From contig JAGAOA010000229.1 in NCBI GenBank assembly GCA_017623955.1, forward strand, positions 1-5,439: 5,439 nucleotides of DNA, read 5' to 3'. The DNA comes from Opitutales bacterium (GTDB lineage: Bacteria > Verrucomicrobiota > Verrucomicrobiae > Opitutales > CAG-312). The notes under the pieces are model-generated. The model worked only from the letters and a program-made list of their open reading frames with translations, was not told where the DNA came from and made no database searches. The position numbers and the translations under genes are program-made. Shown one piece after another: positions 1-5,439 of this stretch. The stretch's first letter is position 1; every line of letters starts with the position of its first letter.

Positions 1-476
<476 letters not shown>

Positions 477-503
477 GAAAGCATAAAAAACATTCTAAAC
501 AAC

Positions 504-532
504 AAAAGGCAATCAGTACGATTGCCTTTTTT
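504..532 (+). terminator. Intrinsic terminator after ahcY
   Basis: An 11-bp perfect stem (AAAAGGCAATC at 504-514 with its complement at 520-530) closes a 5-nt loop AGTAC. The right arm runs into an unbroken T run at 527-532. It lies 28 bp after the ahcY stop codon and separates ahcY transcription from the cas operon. On the minus strand the stem is followed only by TTTTGTTG, so it works best for the + strand. Confidence 0.92.
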
Positions 533-563
533 GTTGCATATAAATTATATTATAAAAAATTAT

Positions 564-592
564 TTGACATATGTTTTCTCACTTTCTAGCAT
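564..592 (+). promoter_or_regulatory. Predicted sigma70-type promoter of the cas9-cas1-cas2 operon
   Basis: A consensus -35 box TTGACA lies at 564-569. It is followed by a 17-bp spacer and a 4-of-6 -10 box TAGCAT at 587-592. A very A/T-rich stretch at 541-563 precedes it and could act as an UP-like element. Transcription would start near 598-600, only about 4-6 nt before the ATG at 604. This placement puts the earlier in-frame ATG at 571 inside the promoter spacer, which argues against that start. This is a prediction from box matches only. Confidence 0.6.
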
Positions 593-603
593 ACGCAACA
601 GAT

Positions 604-3600
604 ATGAAAAACAACGACGAACACATTTGGGGATTTGATATGGGTAAAGGCTCGCTCGGCGAAGCCGTAAGAATTGGACACGATTTTAAACATGTGCAAT
701 CTCTCATAATAGATCCAGAATTTGCCGAAATAAAAACTGCTGCATCTGCAAGAAGACAAATGCGTACTCGCAAGGCGCATATAGCCAGAGAGCAATTTCT
801 AGAAAAGTGCCTCAATAAAAGTGGAATAGAAGTTCTGCAACGTAGGAAAGTAGATATTGTTGACGGGAAGTGGACATTAGTATCCAAAGGTGATATCCGC
901 TTAGAAAAGGAATTCCCCTCTTCCGATGAAAACATTTGTTATAATTCGATTGCACTCAGATGTAAACTTATCTTGGGAGAGAAATTGGAAAGTTGGCAAG
1001 TTTTCAAAGCGTTAAATTCTGCAATACAAAATCGTGGATACGATAAAAATCTTCCGTGGAAAGAAACAGAATCTACCTCAAAAGATAACGATGAATATTC
1101 AAAGAAGCTAGATGAATTTGAGCAAGAGAAAGACGAGCTACTAACAAATCTGCCAGAACTCGATAAACAACTTAGGGCGCAATTCGATTATCCTTGTTTC
1201 TTCAAAGCCTATAAAATGGGGCTTTGGAATCCAAAGCATCCTAATGTCGTAGAATTGCGAATTGACAACCAATCGCAAAAAGCCAAGGGATACGTCATAC
1301 CACGTCACTATGTCGAAGCAGAATTCATTAAATTGGTAGAAATGGCGTCGCTTCAGTATCCAAAATTGAAAGATAAAGCAATGTATCTTCTGTATGGAAT
1401 TTCCGAAACTCCATACGCATCTTATTATATCCAAAACAGAAAGGAATATAATTTAAAACGTGGAGCAGAATCCGACTGGACAGCATTAGGTCAAAAAATT
1501 CCACGCTTTGATAATCGTATTGTAGATAAATGTAAACTTATACCACGTCTTAACGTGTGTAAAATAAAGAAATTAAATGATGTAAAATCAGAAAATGATT
1601 TATTGCATTACGAAATAATATTAGCGTTAAAGCTCCTAAATCTACGTTTTTTTAGAAACAATAAAGAAGATTCCCTAACATTCGAGGAGTTTTTAAAAGC
1701 ATTTGATTTAGCTAAAAATAACAAATATAAGCTCACCAAAACAAATACAAAAAAACTATTAAAAGAAATCGGTGCATCAATATTAAATGAAGAACAATCA
1801 GAAATAGAAGCACCTAATGAAAGTGGAAGGTCGTCATATTCACGTCCTGCAATGAAGCTTTTAAAAGAGCTTATATTCTCAGGGAACTCTCCAAGTGAAT
1901 TTTATCAAGAAAAGATAAAAACTATTACAAATACAGATTCAAATAAAGGCATAATAGCTGAAGATCTAGACTTCATCAAGTTGATGAACACTACTGCGTG
2001 GAATGGTATTTTCATACCCGATGTTGAAACATATCAATACGCAACAACCCAAAATGCAAATTCCGTAGAACAAATAAATAAAATAATAGGTTCTCAAAAT
2101 GATCCAATAGTTCGCCATCGTTTAGCGTTTTTCTACGAGCGTATAAAATCGCTTGAAAAGAAATTTGGCGTTCCAGATAAAATTATCCTTGAGTTTGTCA
2201 GAGATGATTTTCTTGGTAAAAAAGCAAAGAAAGATATGCAAGATGCGATAAAGAAAAGAACAAAAGAAAAGTTAGACATCGCAAAAAAGATGGATGAAGT
2301 TGGTTTCAAAGGCAATAAAATGCTTTTGAAATTAGAGCTACTACAAAAGCAAGGAGGTGTGTGCTTGTACACAGGAAATCCAATTTCCCCAACCGATTTG
2401 CCGTCGCTTGAAATCGAACATATCGTTCCCCGAAGCCGAGGAGGTCCCGACGCTCTCTATAACTATGTTCTTACCGACGAAAAAACAAATAAACAAAAAG
2501 ATAATAAAACACCATTTGAGTGGCTTAGTTCCGACAAACAAAGATGGGCGAGCTATGTAGATAGAGTCCGTTCAAGGACTAATGCACTGGGTAAAAAACG
2601 CGTAGCCTTGTTACTTTCGGAAAACGCAGAAGAACTTGTCGAAAAATACACTGCACTTGCTGAGACAGCTTGGATTGCAAAACTTGCACAACGTATTGCA
2701 TGCTTGCACTTCGGTTTTCAATTTGGAGGAACTACTGGTCAAAAACGCGTATTTACCGTCTCTGGCTCAACAACTGCCTCTATACGTGGAGCGTATGATT
2801 TAAATGTAATTTTGCATAATACAGTCGTAGATAAAAATACTCTCTCCCAAGTTGATATTCTTAAAAAGCACGAAGACCTAGAAAAGAAAAATCGTGCAAA
2901 TAAGAAACACCATGCATTAGATGCAATGTGTTTGTGTTTTGCTCCTACTGGTATAAATGCTAAAAAAGTTAAAAGTAATCAAATTCTACCTCTCGACATT
3001 GCAAAAGAAGCCGAAGCTTACTTTAGAAAATATCTCGATGCAATAATTCCAAACGAAGTCGCTACTAAAAAGCCTCGATTAGAAGAAAGCATCTACGCAA
3101 AACGTACAATAGGCGGTAAAGAATGTATCGTAAAAAAATTCAATCTAGTTGAACTGGCATATAAGAGTGGTTTAAAACCCGTATTCGATATTTCTACAAT
3201 GCAAAAGCTCGTAAATAGCGGAAATAAAGGAATCATTAATCCAGTAATCCGCAATATAGTAAAAGACTTTGTAGATACTAATCCGACAGAACAAGAATGG
3301 GTAAATTGGTGTAATAATGTCCGTATTCCATCTAAAAATGGCGAAGGAACTCGCATAATTAGAGTGCAAGTCTTTGTAGGAAATCCAGATGAATACAAAG
3401 ATTTGTCTAAAGATAACTGTGGAGCATACCGAAAAGGCGACGCACACAAAGGTCAAATCATTTGGAAGTCAAAAAATGGCAAGTATTATGTTGCCCCAAT
3501 CTATACACACGCATCAAAACAAACAGTACTTGAACAATTAAAACAAAATAAAGACTTCCTTGAAATTGCTGGCGTATTCCGTTCAAGATGCCTAGTAAAA

Positions 3601-3783
3601 CTAGAAGATGATGTTTACAACGATGCAGGCATCTCCCTTCTACCTAAAGGGATTTATCTACTCAATACAATATGGACAAATGGATTTGCCGTTTTGACAA
3701 ATGCTAATGGTATAAAAAAATCTCCAATATCTGTAAACTACCTAATGCAAGCGGGAATGAAACGCATTACTATGGAATACTAA
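604..3783 (+). CDS. cas9: Type II-C CRISPR-associated endonuclease Cas9
   Basis: RNA-guided DNA endonuclease: HNH cuts the strand paired with the guide and RuvC cuts the other, after loading with crRNA and tracrRNA. At 1059 aa it fits the short II-C class. RuvC-I is WGFDMGKGS (Asp12). An Arg/Lys-rich bridge helix follows at about 44-70. The REC lobe carries the NRGYDKNLPW motif (143-152). RuvC-II is KIILEFVRD (Glu530). The HNH core begins CLYTGNPI (587) and has LEIEHIVPRSRGG with His606 and Asn620, plus Asn629 aligning with SpCas9 Asn863. RuvC-III is VSGSTTASIRGAYDL (719-733) and KKHHALDA with His770 and Asp773. Residues after about 820 form the WED/PAM-interacting region, with no specific match recognised. 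No frameshift or catalytic loss is seen. The start at 604 is preferred over the ATG at 571, because 571 sits within the predicted promoter and residues 1-11 of that longer form look non-family. No Shine-Dalgarno sequence precedes either start. It is the first gene of the cas9-cas1-cas2 operon. Confidence 0.97.
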   Translation: MKNNDEHIWGFDMGKGSLGEAVRIGHDFKHVQSLIIDPEFAEIKTAASARRQMRTRKAHIAREQFLEKCLNKSGIEVLQRRKVDIVDGKWTLVSKGDIRLEKEFPSSDENICYNSIALRCKLILGEKLESWQVFKALNSAIQNRGYDKNLPWKETESTSKDNDEYSKKLDEFEQEKDELLTNLPELDKQLRAQFDYPCFFKAYKMGLWNPKHPNVVELRIDNQSQKAKGYVIPRHYVEAEFIKLVEMASLQYPKLKDKAMYLLYGISETPYASYYIQNRKEYNLKRGAESDWTALGQKIPRFDNRIVDKCKLIPRLNVCKIKKLNDVKSENDLLHYEIILALKLLNLRFFRNNKEDSLTFEEFLKAFDLAKNNKYKLTKTNTKKLLKEIGASILNEEQSEIEAPNESGRSSYSRPAMKLLKELIFSGNSPSEFYQEKIKTITNTDSNKGIIAEDLDFIKLMNTTAWNGIFIPDVETYQYATTQNANSVEQINKIIGSQNDPIVRHRLAFFYERIKSLEKKFGVPDKIILEFVRDDFLGKKAKKDMQDAIKKRTKEKLDIAKKMDEVGFKGNKMLLKLELLQKQGGVCLYTGNPISPTDLPSLEIEHIVPRSRGGPDALYNYVLTDEKTNKQKDNKTPFEWLSSDKQRWASYVDRVRSRTNALGKKRVALLLSENAEELVEKYTALAETAWIAKLAQRIACLHFGFQFGGTTGQKRVFTVSGSTTASIRGAYDLNVILHNTVVDKNTLSQVDILKKHEDLEKKNRANKKHHALDAMCLCFAPTGINAKKVKSNQILPLDIAKEAEAYFRKYLDAIIPNEVATKKPRLEESIYAKRTIGGKECIVKKFNLVELAYKSGLKPVFDISTMQKLVNSGNKGIINPVIRNIVKDFVDTNPTEQEWVNWCNNVRIPSKNGEGTRIIRVQVFVGNPDEYKDLSKDNCGAYRKGDAHKGQIIWKSKNGKYYVAPIYTHASKQTVLEQLKQNKDFLEIAGVFRSRCLVKLEDDVYNDAGISLLPKGIYLLNTIWTNGFAVLTNANGIKKSPISVNYLMQAGMKRITMEY

Positions 3784-3791
3784 AAAATGAT

Positions 3792-4694
3792 ATGAGTTAT
3801 CACATCTTACACATCGCTGATTATGGATGTAAACTCACCAAAGAAAGAGGGTTATTGGTGTGTAAGAAAGATAACCATATTCTTGGTAAAATTGCATTAG
3901 AAGATTTGCGTGCAGTTGTTTTGCTGAACGAGACTGTATCTATAAGTGGATCAGTAATCTCAACTTTAGCCGACTACGATGCAACAATAATACATTGTAA
4001 AAATTTTAAGCCTGTCGGAATTACTGTTCCAAATAATAGAACATACGATGCCCGTGTAGTATTAAATCAATGCTCTGGAAATAAAAATCTCAACACAGCA
4101 ATATGGCGACGCCTACTTTTTGCAAAAGTTCAAAACAACCTCTCTTGCCTGAATAAAATCGGAATTAAAAATTCTAGACTTGCAGAAATGGCGAAACTTC
4201 CTACTTCAGAAATTAATGAAGCATGGTGTGCAAAAGAGTATTGGAAACACTATTTCCCCGCTCTCGGAGAATATGGGCAACGTAGAAATCCCGATGATAA
4301 AAACTCTAGAATTAATACTTATCTAAATTATGGCTATGGTATTATGGGTGGTATAATTCAACGTAGTATAATAGTTGCAGGCTTAAATTATTTACTAGGA
4401 GTAAATCATAAAACATATTATAAAAACACACCTCTTGTTTATGATGTAATAGAGCCATTTCGAGCATTCGTCGATTTAGCACTATACCAATATATAAACA
4501 ATACAGATACTCCAAATATACGAACGTGGGCAATATTCTTTGGCAAATTCTTAAGAGACTTCAGAGTCCGGAAAAACACGAGAACTATCAAACTACTTGA
4601 TTCAGTCGATACAATTTGCGAAAGCCTTGCAAATGTTTATCGTAATAAAAAAGCCGATAATCTTTGGCTTCCACTACTAAATCAATGTCATTAA
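3792..4694 (+). CDS. cas1: Type II CRISPR-associated integrase Cas1
   Basis: Metal-dependent integrase that, in a complex with Cas2, inserts new spacers at the leader end of the array. At 300 aa it is normal length for type II-C Cas1. The N-terminal beta domain is followed by the helical catalytic domain. The three metal ligands are visible: Glu149 in CAKEYWKHYFP, His206 in LLGVNH, and Glu221 in LVYDVIEPFR, with Asp218 three residues earlier. These match Glu149/His205/Glu220 of the Streptococcus type II enzyme in order and spacing. LNYGYGIM (178-185) is another family block. The ATG lies 8 bp after the cas9 stop in an A-rich junction without a Shine-Dalgarno sequence, so translation may depend on ribosomes finishing cas9. 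An ATG at 3787 in another frame meets a stop two codons later and is not a gene. The 3' end overlaps cas2 by 10 bp. Confidence 0.96.
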   Translation: MSYHILHIADYGCKLTKERGLLVCKKDNHILGKIALEDLRAVVLLNETVSISGSVISTLADYDATIIHCKNFKPVGITVPNNRTYDARVVLNQCSGNKNLNTAIWRRLLFAKVQNNLSCLNKIGIKNSRLAEMAKLPTSEINEAWCAKEYWKHYFPALGEYGQRRNPDDKNSRINTYLNYGYGIMGGIIQRSIIVAGLNYLLGVNHKTYYKNTPLVYDVIEPFRAFVDLALYQYINNTDTPNIRTWAIFFGKFLRDFRVRKNTRTIKLLDSVDTICESLANVYRNKKADNLWLPLLNQCH

Positions 4695-5086
4695 AAAAGA
4701 AAAGTCCATATAGAATGGGATGGCTAATGGCAATGTTCGATTTACCCGTTCTTCTAGAAGAAGAACGTAAAGAAGCAACACTGTTCAGAAAAAACCTTCT
4801 AGACGATGGTTTTATTATGATTCAATACTCTGTTTACTCACGCCCATGCGTATCACTTGAAAGAATGATGAAATATTATCAACGAGTAAAATCTTATGCT
4901 CCTACAACAGGCGATATCAGATTGTTGTTTTTTACAGATAAGCAGTGGAATATGAGCAAACTGGTAAGCCGAACTCCTAAACAAATAGAAAAAATTCCCG
5001 AACAAATAGAGTTTTTCGATAGCCTAATGAAAGAACAACCTAAATTCAAGGTAGATGAAAAAGATAACAACTTTTTGTTGTTTTAA
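4685..5086 (+). CDS. cas2: CRISPR-associated protein Cas2 (type II-C)
   Basis: Small ferredoxin-fold partner of Cas1; a Cas2 dimer bridges two Cas1 dimers in the spacer-integration complex. The hallmark first strand WLMAMFDLP carries the conserved Asp19. It is followed by FRKNLLDDGFIMIQYSVYSRPC (about 34-55) and RLLFFTDKQW (79-88). At 133 aa it is longer than the roughly 100-110 aa typical of II-C Cas2, because of a charged tail after residue 88. The ATG at 4685 was chosen because it overlaps the cas1 stop by 10 bp, as in a coupled operon. It also gives an N-terminal lead ending in YRMGW like that of many II-C Cas2 proteins. A TTG at 4664 would lengthen the overlap for no family reason, and the ATG at 4715 remains possible. 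It is the last gene of the operon and ends 8 bp before the predicted 3' end of the converging tracrRNA. Confidence 0.95.
   Translation: MSLKKKSPYRMGWLMAMFDLPVLLEEERKEATLFRKNLLDDGFIMIQYSVYSRPCVSLERMMKYYQRVKSYAPTTGDIRLLFFTDKQWNMSKLVSRTPKQIEKIPEQIEFFDSLMKEQPKFKVDEKDNNFLLF
5066..5084 (+). terminator. Possible weak terminator overlapping the cas2 stop
   Basis: AACAAC (5066-5071) and GTTGTT (5077-5082) form a 6-bp stem around a TTTTT loop, followed by only two T before the stop codon is completed. It lies inside the last codons of cas2. The stem is A/T-rich, so it is weak at best. It is listed because no better + strand terminator follows the cas operon inside the window. Confidence 0.22.
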
Positions 5087-5094
5087 ATATAAAG

Positions 5095-5144
5095 AAAAAA
5101 ATATGCCGAATTTCATGGTACATAGTAGAGCATAAAATTCGGCA
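5095..5144 (-). terminator. tracrRNA 3' hairpin and intrinsic terminator
   Basis: On the minus strand a 14-bp stem is formed by TGCCGAATTTTATG (5144-5131) and CATGAAATTCGGCA (5117-5104) around a 13-nt loop. One position (5134 with 5114) is a U-G wobble. The stem is followed by TA and then seven T (5101-5095) and a further T-rich stretch. On the plus strand the same stem is followed by AAAATCAG and cannot act as a U-tract terminator. It probably serves both as the 3' structural hairpin of the tracrRNA and as its stop signal. Confidence 0.85.
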
Positions 5145-5150
5145 AAATCA

Positions 5151-5173
5151 GTTAAGACTTTACAACTAAAAAT
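5151..5173 (-). repeat. Degenerate inverted CRISPR repeat (anti-repeat)
   Basis: The plus-strand block GACTTTACAAC at 5156-5166 is identical to an 11-nt part of the repeat as read on the minus strand, so it is inverted relative to the array. The flanks agree partly: GTT then two mismatches on the left, and AAAAT after two extra bases on the right. Partial conservation with internal mismatches and a bulge is what tracrRNA anti-repeats normally show, whereas a spare array repeat would be in direct orientation. Confidence 0.88.
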
Positions 5174-5180
5174 ATATTTA

Positions 5181-5209
5181 AGTATCACTATAATAATGTA
5201 TTATGTCAA
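5181..5209 (-). promoter_or_regulatory. Predicted tracrRNA promoter
   Basis: On the minus strand a perfect -35 TTGACA (5209-5204) is followed by a 17-bp spacer and GATACT (5186-5181), a 4-of-6 -10 match. Transcription would begin near 5174, which is the outer edge of the anti-repeat. The -35 box starts 4 bp from the first CRISPR repeat, so the 36-bp repeat would flank it upstream. TATAGT just upstream of the chosen -10 is a closer consensus match but only 11 bp from the -35. Confidence 0.65.
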
Positions 5210-5213
5210 TACT

Positions 5214-5241
5214 ATTTTGAAAAAGAACATTTTGTTGTAAA
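5214..5241 (-). promoter_or_regulatory. Putative intra-repeat promoter (shown for repeat 1; present in every repeat)
   Basis: Read on the minus strand, each repeat contains TTTACA (5 of 6 matches to -35; 5241-5236 in repeat 1), a 16-bp gap, and CAAAAT (4 of 6 to -10; 5219-5214) as its last six bases. Equivalent pairs lie at 5307-5302/5285-5280, 5373-5368/5351-5346 and 5439-5434/5417-5412. A start about 7 nt further on would leave roughly 23-24 nt of spacer before the next repeat. This resembles the Neisseria meningitidis II-C arrays, where the repeat end TACAAT is a -10 box. In repeat 1 it would fire towards the tracrRNA. Confidence 0.45.
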
Positions 5242-5439
5242 GTCAAAACTCAGCCTCTTGGGTTACGTAGCGGTCTTTTATTTTGAAAAAGAACATTTTG
5301 TTGTAAAGTCAAAACCCGATTTCTTGAGCCTTTTGACGCAAATCAATTTTGAAAAAGAACATTTTGTTGTAAAGTCAAAACTAATATTATTACACAATAT
5401 AAAACTATTGTATTTTGAAAAAGAACATTTTGTTGTAAA
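5214..5439 (-). CRISPR. Type II-C CRISPR array, 36-bp repeats and 30-bp spacers, cut by the window edge
   Basis: Repeats lie at 5214-5249, 5280-5315, 5346-5381 and 5412-5439. The last has 28 of 36 bp because the window ends; all visible copies are identical. Spacers are 5250-5279 (15 of 30 G/C), 5316-5345 (13 of 30) and 5382-5411 (4 of 30). On the plus strand the repeat begins ATTTTGAAAAAGAAC and ends GTAAAGTCAAAAC. On the minus strand it begins GTTTTGACTTTACAAC and ends CAAAAT, like II-C repeats of Campylobacter and Neisseria. Strand is assigned minus because the neighbouring anti-repeat, its promoter and its terminator all read that way and the crRNA must pair with it. Repeat 1 is therefore the 3'-most repeat of an array transcript. 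No spacer matches another part of this window by eye; targets and leader end cannot be seen here. Confidence 0.97.

Larger units (their letters stand above)
5095..5174 (-). ncRNA. Predicted tracrRNA (about 80 nt)
   Basis: Trans-activating RNA that pairs with the crRNA repeat and anchors the guide in Cas9. Reading the minus strand, the 5' part (5173-5151) is an anti-repeat. Its GUUGUAAAGUC is a perfect 11-bp complement of the crRNA-sense repeat. It is flanked by a 2-nt UA bulge plus 5 bp (AUUUU with AAAAU) on one side, and a UU/UU internal loop plus 3 bp (AAC with GUU) on the other. A 6-nt linker (UGAUUU) leads to a 14-bp hairpin and then UAUUUUUUU. A TTGACA promoter begins transcription exactly at the anti-repeat edge. 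Strand choice is supported by the terminator U run and by one hairpin pair that is G-U on the minus strand but a C/A mismatch on the plus strand. The RNA is short for the family; ends are estimated to within a few nt. A longer form starting at repeat 1 is possible. Confidence 0.86.

Noticed and set aside
571..603. Longer Cas9 reading frame from ATG at 571
   Set aside because: It adds 11 residues with no family likeness, has no ribosome binding site, and starts inside the predicted promoter spacer. RuvC-I follows naturally from the ATG at 604.
2357..2560. Plus-strand 67-codon open frame inside the HNH region
   Set aside because: It is out of frame with cas9 over its catalytic core; a shadow of a conserved coding region.
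579..3456. Minus-strand open frames of 63-118 codons inside cas9
   Set aside because: They overlap a strong, fully conserved cas9 reading frame, resemble no known protein and have no promoter or start signals.
4342..4533. Minus-strand 63-codon frame inside cas1
   Set aside because: It lies opposite the Cas1 catalytic motifs and has no independent support.
4664..4684. Upstream TTG start for cas2
   Set aside because: It would add seven residues and a 31-bp overlap with cas1. The ATG at 4685 gives the normal short overlap and a usual II-C Cas2 N-terminus.
5069..5081. Similarity of the cas2 3' end (AACTTTTTGTTGT) to the repeat segment AACATTTTGTTGT
   Set aside because: 12 of 13 positions match, but it is simple A/T-rich sequence inside coding DNA, has no matching flanks, and is not needed to explain tracrRNA. 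Probably chance.
604..5086. A new or ancillary gene (csn2, cas4 or unknown) in the operon
   Set aside because: The three cas genes abut or overlap, leaving no room for a further gene; the set is a standard II-C one.
5087..5213. Reading the cas2-array interval as a plus-strand leader driving the array rightward
   Set aside because: No plus-strand promoter leading into the array was recognised. The hairpin lacks a plus-strand T run, and the promoter, anti-repeat and terminator all agree on the minus strand. The interval might still hold acquisition signals.

Overview
This AT-rich window holds the 3' end of a housekeeping gene followed by what looks like a complete, compact type II-C CRISPR-Cas locus. 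The organism cannot be named from the sequence. It is a bacterium using the standard code (Trp is TGG). It has low GC in genes and intergenic DNA, recognisable TTGACA-type promoters, and almost no Shine-Dalgarno sequence before its start codons.

Layout: positions 1-476 encode the C-terminal part of S-adenosylhomocysteine hydrolase (ahcY), closed by a clear intrinsic terminator at 504-532. A promoter at 564-592 then leads into cas9 (604-3783, 1059 aa), cas1 (3792-4694) and cas2 (4685-5086), a tight three-gene operon on the + strand with gaps of +8 and -10 bp. No csn2 or cas4 is present, which is the II-C gene set. From 5214 to the window edge lies a CRISPR array with three whole 36-bp repeats and a fourth cut at 28 bp, all identical, separated by three 30-bp spacers. 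The array continues outside the window.

The 127 bp between cas2 and the array, which hold no protein gene, best explain how the locus works. They carry, on the minus strand, a predicted tracrRNA of about 80 nt (5174 down to 5095). It has a TTGACA promoter next to the first repeat, an anti-repeat of 19 pairs in three blocks including an 11-bp perfect core, and a 14-bp terminator hairpin followed by seven U. The repeats read on the minus strand begin GTTTTGAC and end CAAAAT, and contain promoter-like boxes. The array, like the tracrRNA, is therefore probably transcribed leftward, towards the cas genes, with crRNAs possibly started from promoters inside each repeat as in Neisseria II-C loci.

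Together: Cas1-Cas2 would add spacers; crRNA and tracrRNA would pair and load Cas9, whose RuvC and HNH catalytic residues are all recognisable. The locus appears intact. It is a known class of system. The less ordinary points are the very short tracrRNA tail, a possible natural single-guide arrangement of repeat 1 with the anti-repeat, the nearly leaderless cas9, and a divergent Cas9 with an E-H HNH motif.
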